Translations under genes and position numbers: made by a program
Source: Sphingomonas sp. IW22
Lineage (GTDB): Bacteria > Pseudomonadota > Alphaproteobacteria > Sphingomonadales > Sphingomonadaceae
DNA length: 64,000 nt
Assembly (NCBI RefSeq): GCF_041321155.1
Contig: NZ_JBGGWB010000001.1
Location: forward strand, 1,054,001 to 1,118,000
Direction of reading: 5' to 3'
In this document: positions 46,412 through 55,121 of the stretch, piece by piece
How positions within the stretch are numbered: position 1 is the stretch's first letter
Layout: each line of letters begins with the position of its first letter
The notes under the pieces: model-generated
The model's input: only the letters and a program-made list of their open reading frames with translations
What the model was told of the DNA's origin: nothing
Databases searched by the model: none

Positions 46412-49046
46412 CCTTGCGGGGGGCGACGATCATCTTCGTCACCTCAGTGATCAGCAGCGTTGCCCCGGTCGCAACCAAACAGAACAGAAGTGTGCGCTGG
46501 CTGACCGGTCCGGTGCCGAGCAGACTGCCAAGCGGCGACCAGAACATGGCGGTCAGTTGCAGGCAAAGCGCCGTCCCGACACCGAGCAGAAGCCACGGGT
46601 TGGAGAAGAGCGGCTCGCGCCAGATCAAGCGACGCTCGCTGCGCATGGCGAGGACGTAGGCGTTCTGAAACAGCACGACCATCAGCAGCACGCCGTTCTG
46701 AATTTCCGCCAGCGGCCGGCCCAGTTCGCGCATATCATAGGCCATGACGAGCGCCAGTACGGTCATCGTCAGGGCGGGCGGTATCATCAGCGCGAACGCG
46801 CTGCGGTCCAGCAACGGCGTCGACGGAGACCGGGGTGCCTGTTTCAGTTCGTCCCCCTCCCCCCGGCCAAAGCCCAGCATCACGTCCTGCGCGCCGTTGG
46901 TGACGAGGTTCAGCCAGAGAAGCTGAATGGCGGTCAGCGGCATCGGGAGGCCCGTTGCGACGGCACCCAGGAACATGGCGATCTCGGCGATGCTGGTCGT
47001 GATCAGGAAGATCACGATCTTGCGGACGTTCGCGTACGTTACCCGCCCCTCCTCGACGCCTGCGACGATCGAGGCAAAATTGTCATCGGCAAGCACCAGA
47101 TCGGCGGCATCGCGGGCGACGTCGGTTCCTGAGCGACCCATCGCCACCCCGATATGGGCTGCGTGCAGGGCCGGTGCGTCGTTGACACCGTCGCCCGTCA
47201 CTGCGACCCGCTCACCACTTTCGGCCAGGAGCTGAACGATCCGCAGCTTCTGGTTCGGCTCGATCCGGGCAAAGACGCGACCGGCGAGGATGCGACGGGT
47301 CAATTCTTCGGGCTGCCCGGCCAGGTCGGCCATGTCGCCTCCGGTAACGACCTGAGCCGCCTGGGCTTCGATGCCAAGCTGCCTTGCGATGGTCAGCGCG
47401 GTGCCGGGATGGTCGCCCGTCACCATACGCACTGCGATACCCGCCTCGCCACATGCGACGATGGCTGCCGGGACTTCGGGGCGAACCGGGTCGATCAGCC
47501 CCACCCAGCCGAGCAGGCGCAGATGCGCTGGCGCTGATACCGTGCCGCCCCCGGTTGCATCCGGCGGCGACGCGGCGATCGCCAGCACGCGGTAGCCGTC
47601 ACGTGCCATATCCTCGGCGGCGGCGACCGCGCGAGTGTCGATGTCGTCGCACATCGGCAGCACCGTTTCGGGTGCACCCTTGACGTAAAGGCGATGAATG
47701 CCCTCATCATCGAGCGCGACACTCGAAAACTTGCGGGCCGGCTCATAGGGTAATTCTGCGGTTCGTTTGAGGCTGTGCAGGCGGTTGATGTCCTCCCCGC
47801 CTTCAAGCGCCATGCGGAGCAGCGCGACGTCGACTGTGTCGCCTAGCAGGTCGCCTTTGGCGTCGAGCGCGGCATCGTTGCACACTGCGGCGGCCCGCCT
47901 GAGCGCCGAAAGCGCAGCATCGTCCGCCGACCAGCCCGCCCGATCGAATGCCGTGCCGTCCGCAAGGATGATCCGTTCGACCGAAAGGATGTTCTGGGTC
48001 AGCGTGCCGGTCTTGTCGCTGGCGATCATCGTGCATGCGCCGAGACCTTCGACGGCGGGCAGCGATCGGACGATGACGTTGCGGCTGGCCATCCGGCGAC
48101 TGCCCGCCGCCAGCGCCACCGTGACTGCGATCGACAGCCCCTCCGGGATCGCCGACACCGCCAGGGCAACCGCGAGGATCAGGACCTCGTCGCTCGGCCT
48201 GCCCTGCCACAATAGAATGATCGCAAAGGGGATGATCAGACCCACCGTCGCAATGCTGATCTGTCGGGCGAGGCGTTGGAGTGAAAGGACCAATGGCGGC
48301 AGTGTCGGCGCGGTCGTCCGCAGCGTCGCGTCGATTGCGCCCAGCTCGGTCGCACTTCCCGTCGCCACGACGACGCCGGTGCCGCGACCCCGATCGACCG
48401 TCGTGCCGGCAAGGATCATCGTCGTGCGATCGCCGATGGCCGTTTTCGGTTTGAGAACGTCGCTTTCGCTTTTGCGGACAGGTGCCGATTCGCCGCTGAA
48501 GGCCGACTGGTCGATCCGCAGGTCGCTGGTCGAGAATAGCCGAATGTCAGCGGGCACGGACATACCGCTTTCGACTTCGACGACATCACCGACAACGATG
48601 TGACGCGCATCGATCGCCGCAGCCGATCCGCTGCGCCTGACCTTCGCGATGTGGCCGATCATGTGCCGCAAGGCTGACAGACTGGCCGCAGCCTTGCCCT
48701 CCTGCACCGTGCCGATCACGGAATTGACGAGGAGGACCAGACCGATAAACGCGGCATCGGTCATATGGCTCAGAGCGAGCGAGACGGCGGCCGCTGCCAC
48801 CAGCAAATAGATCAGCGGGCTGTTGAACTGTTTCAGGAAAAGCCGGAAGATCGACGGCGTATAGGGCGGCGCGAGTTCGTTCAGCCCATCGCGCTCCAGC
48901 CTCACGGCCGCCTCTTGCGCGGTCAGACCACCCTTCGATGTGCCGGCCCGCGCCATCGTGTCGGGCACGGACGCGGCGTGCCAGTCACGTCGGTCGTTGC
49001 CGGTCGTCCCGGCGCGCGCGCGATCGACCGGATGGATGATGGTCAC
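46383..49046 (-). CDS. Type II P-type cation-transporting ATPase
   Basis: An 887-residue ATPase with an N-terminal cation-ATPase domain (GLNELAPPYTPSIFRLFLKQ), actuator motif FSGESAPV, transmembrane-4 AIPEGLSIAVTVA, the phosphorylated Asp in DKTGTLT (about residue 344) and GDGVNDAPAL. This is the P2 group that includes Ca2+, Na+ and H+/K+ relatives; the ion is undetermined. The GTG start has GGGGA upstream. A FixJ-like box on its strand lies 225 bases before the start. Confidence 0.93.
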   Translation of the reverse strand: MTIIHPVDRARAGTTGNDRRDWHAASVPDTMARAGTSKGGLTAQEAAVRLERDGLNELAPPYTPSIFRLFLKQFNSPLIYLLVAAAAVSLALSHMTDAAFIGLVLLVNSVIGTVQEGKAAASLSALRHMIGHIAKVRRSGSAAAIDARHIVVGDVVEVESGMSVPADIRLFSTSDLRIDQSAFSGESAPVRKSESDVLKPKTAIGDRTTMILAGTTVDRGRGTGVVVATGSATELGAIDATLRTTAPTLPPLVLSLQRLARQISIATVGLIIPFAIILLWQGRPSDEVLILAVALAVSAIPEGLSIAVTVALAAGSRRMASRNVIVRSLPAVEGLGACTMIASDKTGTLTQNILSVERIILADGTAFDRAGWSADDAALSALRRAAAVCNDAALDAKGDLLGDTVDVALLRMALEGGEDINRLHSLKRTAELPYEPARKFSSVALDDEGIHRLYVKGAPETVLPMCDDIDTRAVAAAEDMARDGYRVLAIAASPPDATGGGTVSAPAHLRLLGWVGLIDPVRPEVPAAIVACGEAGIAVRMVTGDHPGTALTIARQLGIEAQAAQVVTGGDMADLAGQPEELTRRILAGRVFARIEPNQKLRIVQLLAESGERVAVTGDGVNDAPALHAAHIGVAMGRSGTDVARDAADLVLADDNFASIVAGVEEGRVTYANVRKIVIFLITTSIAEIAMFLGAVATGLPMPLTAIQLLWLNLVTNGAQDVMLGFGRGEGDELKQAPRSPSTPLLDRSAFALMIPPALTMTVLALVMAYDMRELGRPLAEIQNGVLLMVVLFQNAYVLAMRSERRLIWREPLFSNPWLLLGVGTALCLQLTAMFWSPLGSLLGTGPVSQRTLLFCLVATGATLLITEVTKMIVAPRKAGLSRISDA

Positions 49047-49270
49047 GGCGGAAATCCCCTTTGGAAGCAGCGTCTGGTTAGGTCAGCGTCCATCGGCTCG
49101 GCGCTCTGGTCGCAGCGACCTCATGGGGAAGAGCCGGGAACATCCAGGAACTTGCCTGCATGATGGCGAGCGTTCGCGGGTCAGATCGATCAGACCCCGA
49201 AAAAGATGGTTGAGCCCGACCGCTTCATTCTGACCTATGGTCTACGCATGGCTTAACCCGGCGAGGAGCC

Positions 49271-49285
49271 TCGGGAACTACGCAG
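49271..49285 (-). promoter_or_regulatory. FixJ-like box 1 (ATPase / alternative oxidase intergenic region)
   Basis: On the minus strand CTGCGTAGTTCCCGA, 14 of 15 positions identical to the xfp/ackA box. Twenty-four bases downstream is CGTAGA, with the TA at the same offset as in the other copies but otherwise a poor -10. It reads toward the P-type ATPase but could also serve the alternative oxidase on the other side. Confidence 0.65.
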
Positions 49286-49509
49286 ACGGATATTCGCAAC
49301 CGTCAACGCACAGGTCGCTGCGGCTGTCTGGACGTGGGCGGTTCACAGCGCGCCGCCTCAACCGTGTCTCTAGGTGGATTCCGATGCTGCCCAGCAGATT
49401 CGACAAGTGGCAAGGCCGTCTCCGACAGGACGGGCGCCGGCATCTCCGCTGGCCGTCTGCGCTTCGGCTCGTCCCATCGGCGGGTATCCCTGCCATCAAG
49501 GACATGCAC

Positions 49510-50232
49510 ATGGTCAATTCCATCCTCACGCCCGATGCCCGAGCGCTCGAAGACGAGCGGGCCGCAGAACCGGTCGTGCATCACGCCCCGAACGGCGTTT
49601 CCGATCGCTTCGCCCTCGGCTTTACCAAGTTGCTGCGGTTCAGCGCCGATACCTTCTTCGCCAAACGCTACGGGCACCGTGCCATCGTGCTGGAGACGGT
49701 AGCGGCGGTGCCCGGCATGGTCGGCGCGATGTTCACGCACCTGACCTGCCTGCGACGGATGCGCGACGATGAAGGCTGGATCCGGACATTGATGGAGGAA
49801 GCCGAAAACGAGCGGATGCACCTGATGACGTTCATCGAGATCGCCAAGCCGACCTGGTTCGAGCGCATGGTCATTCTGAGCGTCCAAGGCGTCTTCCTGG
49901 TCGCGTTCTCGATCCTGTACCTGCTTTCCTCGCGAACGGCCCACCGGGTCGTCGGCTATTTCGAGGAAGAGGCGGTCACTAGCTACACGCTTTACCTGCA
50001 GGAGATCGACGAAGGGCGCTCACCCAACGTCCCGGCGCCCGCGATCGCCAAACATTACTGGCAGATGGCCGATGAAGCGACGCTGCGCGATGTCGTGCTC
50101 GTCGTCCGCGCCGACGAGGCGCATCACCGCGACGTCAATCACGGCTTCGCCAGCAGCCTGGGCGGTGACGCACAGGTTCGCAAGATCGCACCCTATCCCA
50201 TCCATGCCACGGAGCTGCGCGAAACGGCATAG
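49510..50232 (+). CDS. aox: Alternative oxidase (cyanide-insensitive ubiquinol oxidase)
   Basis: A 240-residue di-iron membrane protein that transfers electrons from ubiquinol to oxygen without proton pumping. All diagnostic motifs are present: LETVAAVPG (E62), AENERMHL (E101, H104), YFEEEAVTSYT (152-154) and RADEAHHRDVNH (E203, H206). Two hydrophobic stretches (about 64-80 and 121-140) suit interfacial membrane binding. The ATG has AAGGA seven bases upstream; longer frames to 49237 would run through the regulatory box. Its neighbours suggest control by oxygen availability. Confidence 0.95.
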   Translation: MVNSILTPDARALEDERAAEPVVHHAPNGVSDRFALGFTKLLRFSADTFFAKRYGHRAIVLETVAAVPGMVGAMFTHLTCLRRMRDDEGWIRTLMEEAENERMHLMTFIEIAKPTWFERMVILSVQGVFLVAFSILYLLSSRTAHRVVGYFEEEAVTSYTLYLQEIDEGRSPNVPAPAIAKHYWQMADEATLRDVVLVVRADEAHHRDVNHGFASSLGGDAQVRKIAPYPIHATELRETA

Positions 50233-50294
50233 GCCTAGCGGCTAACCTGACGTGGCCGGTCATCTTGTGGGCATAACAAGAGCTTGTCTCGTCG

Positions 50295-50327
50295 ATCGCC
50301 CGGCTTGCAGTGTTGCATCCGGGCGAT
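50295..50327. other. Hairpin between aox and the L,D-transpeptidase
   Basis: ATCGCCCGG and CCGGGCGAT form a perfect 9-bp stem around 15 bases, between two convergent genes. No T-tract follows on either strand, so a termination role is only possible. Confidence 0.45.
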
Positions 50328-50346
50328 GACTGGCGCTCCCGTCAAA

Positions 50347-51300
50347 CTACGGCCGTTCTGCCTCGATGATCGTCACGGCCGTACCGGTGCTGGCGCTTGC
50401 CAATGTCTCGCGCGTTACCAGCAACGTCGCACCTGGGGTAAGGACCGTGGCCAGTGCGGCGCGAAACCCCTCGGGCAACCGGCCTTTGGCGCGATCCTCC
50501 CCGCTCAGCTCACCGCTTTGGGTTTCCCCCGGAAGCGGCAGGCGAAGCCAATGCTCACCCTGCGTATCGATCGACTGGAGCGTAAACGCCGCCGTGTGGT
50601 CGATTGGCGCATCAAGGGCGATTGCGCTCGATCCGATCTCGACGCCGTTTCGCAGGACCACGACCCGCTTGTCTCGCCCGCTGACGACAATCGATATGGG
50701 ACCGGTCGGCGATAGCGCCGGTTGCCATACGAACGCTTGTTTCGACGACGCGCGGCGGTCGCCGTCCGCGAGCAGCGAAGGGGTGGCGACCACGACGGGG
50801 ACCAGCGCGTCGTCGGTGATGACGACCGTGACCCCGGTCTTGGTCAAGGCGAACAGCAGCTTTGCGAAATCCAGCGGCATTCGGATGCAGCCATGCGATG
50901 CCGGAAAGCCCGGCAGATTGCCGGCGTGCATCGCGATGCCGTCCCATGTCAGCCGCTGCATGAACGGCATGGGGGCGTCGTTGTAGAGGTTGGACACGTG
51001 ATCCGCATCCTTCTGAAGCACCGTGAAGACGCCGGTCGGCGTTGCGTGTCCCTCCGTGCCGGTCGACACCGTCGATACGCCGATCGCGACACCGTTGCGA
51101 TAAACATAAGCCTTCTGGGTTTTGAGGCTGACGATGATCGTGACCGGTCCTTCAGGCGCGATCTCGGGTGCCCAGAGATACTCGCCCGGAGCCAGCGCCT
51201 CTATCCGACCGTCGGTGGTGGTGATCGGCACCGTCTGTGCGCCGACCGAAACCGGCATCGCCATGCCGATCAGGAGCGCCGGGATGACCCTGCGCCTCAC
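50347..51300 (-). CDS. L,D-transpeptidase (YkuD domain)
   Basis: A 317-residue exported enzyme with a signal peptide (PALLIGMAMPVSVGAQ). The YkuD domain contains the catalytic His and Cys in HAGNLPGFPASHGCIRMP, preceded by LKTQKAYVYRNG. It would form 3-3 peptidoglycan cross-links or attach proteins in the periplasm. A C-terminal region of about 140 residues repeats a similar beta-rich pattern (ISIVVSGRDKRVVVLRNGVEIG) without the active site, apparently a degenerate duplicate. The GTG start follows GGCGGA by six bases. Confidence 0.88.
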   Translation of the reverse strand: MRRRVIPALLIGMAMPVSVGAQTVPITTTDGRIEALAPGEYLWAPEIAPEGPVTIIVSLKTQKAYVYRNGVAIGVSTVSTGTEGHATPTGVFTVLQKDADHVSNLYNDAPMPFMQRLTWDGIAMHAGNLPGFPASHGCIRMPLDFAKLLFALTKTGVTVVITDDALVPVVVATPSLLADGDRRASSKQAFVWQPALSPTGPISIVVSGRDKRVVVLRNGVEIGSSAIALDAPIDHTAAFTLQSIDTQGEHWLRLPLPGETQSGELSGEDRAKGRLPEGFRAALATVLTPGATLLVTRETLASASTGTAVTIIEAERP

Positions 51301-51796
51301 GTCATGTCCGCCAATTGGCGTATCGGGCGATAGAGGGCCGTAAGCGACGCCTCCCAGGTGGGTGTAATGGTCATGGCGTTTGGTATCCGATCCGGCGGCC
51401 AATGCCGCGCGACCTCCAGCGCATGGGAAGGAGGATGGAGCTGATCTAGCGGGCAACGAGCGCGCATATCAGCATCGGCAAATACGCGTGCGCGGCGAGC
51501 GCGATGGTGCGTAAACCACAATATCGTCGTGCCGGGGAAACGAGCAGGACCGCGTCGAACATCGAGGTGACAAGCCGTGAGCCGTGCAATGCGACGTTTC
51601 TCTTGGCGGGCGATTACCGTGAACGGGCGGCTGCTTGTAGGGAGTGCCTTCCGGGGCCGATTTCCTGACCTTGGGTCATAACCCGGTGCGGTTCGTTGAC
51701 CTTTCGCGCACTGTCGATGGTCGACGGCCGCACCGGACCAACGGCGGACGTATCGATGCCCATTCCCACGACCTGTCGCGCCAGAGCGGCACCGGC
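51301..51796. other. Intergenic region between the L,D-transpeptidase and the FixL-like gene
   Basis: About 500 bases with no recognisable gene. The FixL-like reading frame is open back to 51644, but no conserved residues appear before MNDALS. No copy of the CTGCGTAGTTTCC box is present, only an isolated TGCGTA. Confidence 0.45.
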
Positions 51797-53125
51797 ATGA
51801 ACGATGCGTTGTCCCCCGGCAGCCTGCCGGACGCCGACGCCCTGGCCCGCAGGTCGGCAGTCGTTGCGGAAGAGCTTGGCCTGCTGATTGACGGCGCGAC
51901 CGGCTATGCGATCTACATGCTGGACCGCGAAGGGCGCGTGACGATCTGGAACCGCGGGGCGCAGCGCATGAAGGGCTGGACCGAGGCTGAGATCATCGGC
52001 TGCAGCTTCGCAGCCTTCTACACGCCCGATGATGTCGCGGTGGGCAAGCCAGCCGACGATCTGGCACGCGCCGCCGCCCTGGGCCGCATCGAGGAGGACA
52101 GCTGGCGCCTCCGCAAGGACGGGTCGGAGTTCTTGGCAAACGTCACGATAACGGCGCTGCGTGACGAGGCCGGCGAGTTGCGGGGATTCGGAAAGGTCAT
52201 TCGGGACATTACCGATCAGAAGGCGTCGGAAATGGCCGTCCTTCGCCGGGAACATCATCTGCGATCGATCCTGGCCACCGTTCCCGACGCCATGATCGTG
52301 ATGGACGAACGCGGTATCGTGTCGTCGTTCAGCCCCACCGCAGAGCGCTTGTTCGGCTACGCCAAGGCTGATGTCGTCGGACACAATGTCGGCATGTTGA
52401 TGCCGCCCGCCGATCGGCGCGATCATGACCAGCATCTTCGCACCTATCTGGAGACCGGGATACCGCACACCATCGGCAACGTCCGCGTCGCCACAGCGCA
52501 GCGCGCCAACGGAGAAACCTTTCCGATCGAACTCGCGGTCGGCGAGGCGTCGATCGGGGGTGAGCGGATCTTCACCGGGTTCATTCGCGATCTGACGAAA
52601 CGCGAGGAAACCGCCCGCCGGATGAAAGAGCTTCAGTCCGAACTCATCCATGTCTCCCGCGTCAGTGCGATGGGAACCATCGCCTCGACGCTCGCACATG
52701 AAATCAACCAGCCGCTGACCGCGATCTCCGCCTATCTCGAAACGACGCGTGCCATGATCGGAGATACCGACAACACTCTGCTTAACGAAGTGGCCGAGGC
52801 ACTGGAACTTGCCGCGGCCCAATCGCTTCGTGCCGGCACGATCGTTCGTCGGCTCCGCGCCTTCGTCGACGGGGGCGACACGGGGTTCAAGACCGAACGG
52901 CTCGATGAGCTTGTCGAGGAGGCCACCAGCCTCGCACTACTCGGCGCGCACGAGGCTGGCGTCGACGTGACGATGACGATCGCCGCGGGCCTCGACACCG
53001 TGCTGGTCGATCGCGTCCAGATCCAGCAGGTGCTGGTCAACCTGATTCGCAATGCGATCCAGTCGATGGCGTCGACGCCGTGCAAGCACCTCACCATCGC
53101 GACCGCCGCCGATCGCGACGGCTAG
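51797..53125 (+). CDS. fixL: FixL-like PAS sensor histidine kinase, truncated by an in-frame amber codon
   Basis: A 442-residue product of what should be a kinase of about 517 residues. It is soluble, with PAS1 (about 30-145) and PAS2 (about 155-270). PAS2 contains IPHTIGNVR, which resembles the heme-anchoring His/Arg segment of rhizobial FixL (H224, R230 here). HisKA has H301 in STLAHEINQPLTAIS and the N-box is VNLIRNAIQS. Translation then meets TAG just before the G1 box, and the frame continues uninterrupted after it (next entry). Without that segment ATP binding should fail. Oxygen sensing is inferred from PAS2 similarity. Confidence 0.8.
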   Translation: MNDALSPGSLPDADALARRSAVVAEELGLLIDGATGYAIYMLDREGRVTIWNRGAQRMKGWTEAEIIGCSFAAFYTPDDVAVGKPADDLARAAALGRIEEDSWRLRKDGSEFLANVTITALRDEAGELRGFGKVIRDITDQKASEMAVLRREHHLRSILATVPDAMIVMDERGIVSSFSPTAERLFGYAKADVVGHNVGMLMPPADRRDHDQHLRTYLETGIPHTIGNVRVATAQRANGETFPIELAVGEASIGGERIFTGFIRDLTKREETARRMKELQSELIHVSRVSAMGTIASTLAHEINQPLTAISAYLETTRAMIGDTDNTLLNEVAEALELAAAQSLRAGTIVRRLRAFVDGGDTGFKTERLDELVEEATSLALLGAHEAGVDVTMTIAAGLDTVLVDRVQIQQVLVNLIRNAIQSMASTPCKHLTIATAADRDG

Positions 53126-53350
53126 GTGCGCGTAACGGTGGAAGATACCGGGACGGGCATTGCCGCCGACATCCAGGACCGATTGTTCGATGCCTTCGCC
53201 ACGACAAAGGAAGACGGCATGGGACTTGGTCTTTCGATCTGCCGGACGATCGTCGAAGCGCATGGCGACCGGATCTGGGCAGAGGCGGGCGCCAAGTCCG
53301 GCACCGCCTTCCATTTCTGCGTTCCCCTGGCAGGAGCCGACATTGGCTGA
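53126..53350 (+). pseudogene. Separated C-terminal ATPase segment of the FixL-like kinase
   Basis: This is the same frame immediately after the TAG. It contains VEDTGTGI (G1), FATTKEDGMGLGLSICRTIVE (F and G2 boxes, shown in part) and the closing GTAFHFCVPL, exactly the missing half of the kinase ATPase domain. A GTG follows the TAG directly, so re-initiation could make a 74-residue peptide, but more likely it is expressed only by stop readthrough or the TAG is a CAG-to-TAG mutation. It overlaps the regulator start by eight bases. Confidence 0.8.
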
Positions 53351-53975
53351 TCCCGCACACACGGTCCATATCGTCGATGACGACGAGGCGATCCGACAGT
53401 CGGTCGGTTTCATGCTGCGCAAGGCCGATTACGGCGTCGAAACCTATGCGTCCGGCGTGCAGTTCCTGAAGGCGGCAACGCGCGAAATGCGCGGCTGCGT
53501 GCTGCTCGACGTCCGCATGCCCGAAATCGACGGGCTTGAGGTGCAGGCGCGGCTGGCCGAACACGGCATCATGCTCCCGATCATCATCCTGACCGGGCAC
53601 GGCGACGTAGCCCTCGCAGTGCGCGCGGTAAAGGCAGGTGCGATCGAGTTCCTGGAAAAGCCGTTCGAGCGCACGGCGTTGCTGGCGGCGATCGACGAAG
53701 CGTTGCGCCAGTCCGGCCGCAACGACCGCTCACAGCTCGCCGCCGCAGAAGCGACCGTCCGGCTGGCGGCGCTGACGGCACGCGAGCGCGACGTGCTGGA
53801 CGGCATGGTGCTGGGGCGGCCCAATAAGCTGATTGCCTTCGATCTTGGCATTGCCACCCGAACGGTGGAAGTTCACCGCGCGAACCTGATGGAGAAGCTG
53901 TCGGCGCACAGCCTGTCCGATGTCCTGCGTATCGCGTTCGCCGCCGGGCTGGGCGAGGACGCGCAATCCGGCTGA
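53343..53975 (+). CDS. fixJ: FixJ-family response regulator
   Basis: A 210-residue regulator: receiver with acidic pocket VDDDEA, D56 in VLLDVRMPEIDG and Lys in FLEKPFE, followed by a LuxR-type HTH (LTARERDVLDGMVLGRPNKLIAFDLGIATRTVEVHR, given in part) near 140-205. The TTG start lies six bases after AGGAG and overlaps the kinase stop. It is the probable DNA-binding partner of the 15-bp box found before several nearby operons. Confidence 0.9.
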   Translation: MADPAHTVHIVDDDEAIRQSVGFMLRKADYGVETYASGVQFLKAATREMRGCVLLDVRMPEIDGLEVQARLAEHGIMLPIIILTGHGDVALAVRAVKAGAIEFLEKPFERTALLAAIDEALRQSGRNDRSQLAAAEATVRLAALTARERDVLDGMVLGRPNKLIAFDLGIATRTVEVHRANLMEKLSAHSLSDVLRIAFAAGLGEDAQSG

Positions 53976-53998
53976 TCGCCGAACGCCGCCCTCGCCTT

Positions 53999-54006
53999 CT
54001 ACGTAC
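53999..54006. promoter_or_regulatory. Palindromic CTACGTAC, candidate FixJ site
   Basis: CTACGTAC, the complement of GTACGTAG, recalls the core preferred by rhizobial FixJ proteins. It lies 52 bases before the orphan receiver gene. It lacks the TTTCC extension and the -10 spacing seen at the other boxes, so it is weaker evidence. Confidence 0.35.
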
Positions 54007-54030
54007 AGACGCGGCCCGGTCAGCGTGCGA

Positions 54031-54050
54031 TCCTTGGACAAACCCAAGGA
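54031..54050 (+). promoter_or_regulatory. Inverted repeat covering the receiver gene's RBS
   Basis: TCCTTGG and CCAAGGA form a perfect 7-bp stem with a 6-base loop. The second arm contains AAGGA, the ribosome site placed seven bases before the ATG, so the hairpin could limit translation. Confidence 0.45.
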
Positions 54051-54057
54051 TATTCGC

Positions 54058-54474
54058 ATGCACATTGCCACCACCGAACATCCGTTGTCGGAAACGATCG
54101 GCGTTTCCCTCGTCGACGGCGACGCCGCAGTCCGTCATGCGCGGCAGCTGATGCTGCGGTCGCAGGACTATGACGTACGATCCTATGCAACATGCGCCGC
54201 GTTGCTCGCTGATCCCCGCTCCCGCGATTATCCGTGCATCATTCTCGACCTGGAGATGGAAGATATCGACGGCCCCGCGCTGCTTCGCGAAATGCGGGCA
54301 AGCGGCTGGCGCGGCAAAGCGCTGCTGCTCGACGGCCTCGCGCCCGGTAGCCCGATGCTCCGTGAGGCCGAACGCCACGGGGATATCGTGCTTGCGCGAA
54401 ACATCAGCGACGGTGCGCTACTGACGGCGATCGCGGGGTCGATCGACCGAGGTTGGGCCGGCTGGAATTGCTAG
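54058..54474 (+). CDS. Orphan receiver-domain protein with altered active site
   Basis: A 138-residue protein made of one receiver domain. The phospho-acceptor Asp is in IILDLEMEDIDG, but the acidic pocket reads VDGDAA instead of DDD/DDE and the usual Lys-Pro is replaced by LARNIS. It may therefore be unphosphorylated or signal by protein contact, like FixT- or SdrG-type regulators. It follows fixJ by about 80 bases on the same strand. Confidence 0.75.
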   Translation: MHIATTEHPLSETIGVSLVDGDAAVRHARQLMLRSQDYDVRSYATCAALLADPRSRDYPCIILDLEMEDIDGPALLREMRASGWRGKALLLDGLAPGSPMLREAERHGDIVLARNISDGALLTAIAGSIDRGWAGWNC

Positions 54475-54503
54475 AAGCTGAGCGCTGCGGCGTCGCCCGC
54501 CAC

Positions 54504-54863
54504 CTATGCCGCGGGCGGTGCCAACCGCAGCGATCGTTCGACCATCGCATCGATCAGATTGGCGGCTTCGATCGTCAGCGGATGCGGAACCGTGCCGTGC
54601 TGCGGGCGGATGATTTGGGCGACGTCGGTCACCAGCGCGCGCTGATCCGCCGTCGCATGGGCAAGCAGCGCCAGCACGATGTTCTCCAGCGCGATCACGC
54701 GAACACGCAGATGGACCAATTCTGCCGTCGACAACGCGTGGCTGGCCAGGGGGGCCGATGCGGCGACATGGTGCGACAATGCCCCGCCCTCGTTATCCCA
54801 TCGCGACAAGGCCTGCTCGCGAAGGTCGGACCTCTCGTGCAAATTCGCAGCCGATACCGTCAT
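54504..54863 (-). CDS. Hypothetical helical protein
   Basis: A 119-residue, mainly helical soluble protein (VHLRVRVIALENIVLALLAHATADQRAL, shown in part, looks like a leucine-rich amphipathic helix). No family recognised. Its ATG overlaps the preceding small gene as ATGA and has AGGA eight bases upstream, so it is the last gene of the K+-channel operon. Confidence 0.6.
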   Translation of the reverse strand: MTVSAANLHERSDLREQALSRWDNEGGALSHHVAASAPLASHALSTAELVHLRVRVIALENIVLALLAHATADQRALVTDVAQIIRPQHGTVPHPLTIEAANLIDAMVERSLRLAPPAA

Positions 54864-55117
54864 GTCTGTTCGTCCTTGCTCGATTGATCGCGTTCGGTCA
54901 GGACTTTTGCCATGACGGCGTCGATCAATGCTTTGTGAATTCCAGAAAGTCTTCCCTCCGCAGCGTCTTCTGCATATGTCACGCAAGTGCAAAAGGTTCT
55001 ATCCACCGCCTCACCCACCAATACCGAAAGGTTATCACTACGATAATTGTTGAGATGAAGAGCTAAATCGACAGCGCGCTGCATACGCGCGGTGTTTATA
55101 GCATCTGGGTATTCCAA
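54860..55117 (-). CDS. Hypothetical small protein
   Basis: An 85-residue protein with a CxC pair (RTFCTCVTYAED) and no recognised domain. The apparent start is TTG four bases after the channel gene; an ATG 11 codons in is the alternative, with no clear ribosome site for either. Locally lower GC than its neighbours. Coupled to the next gene by a 4-base overlap. Confidence 0.5.
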   Translation of the reverse strand: MEYPDAINTARMQRAVDLALHLNNYRSDNLSVLVGEAVDRTFCTCVTYAEDAAEGRLSGIHKALIDAVMAKVLTERDQSSKDEQT

Positions 55118-55121
55118 TTTC

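Noticed and set aside
50344..50350. AACTACG resembling part of the FixJ-like box
   Set aside because: It overlaps the stop codon of the L,D-transpeptidase gene, lacks the GGAA part and has no promoter context.
51508..51513. TGCGTA upstream of the FixL-like gene
   Set aside because: Only the six-base core matches; no TTTCC extension and no -10 at the right spacing.
51297..51521. A 74-codon minus-strand frame overlapping the L,D-transpeptidase start as GTGA
   Set aside because: Arg/His/Pro-rich composition without protein-like pattern and no ribosome site; the overlap appears accidental.
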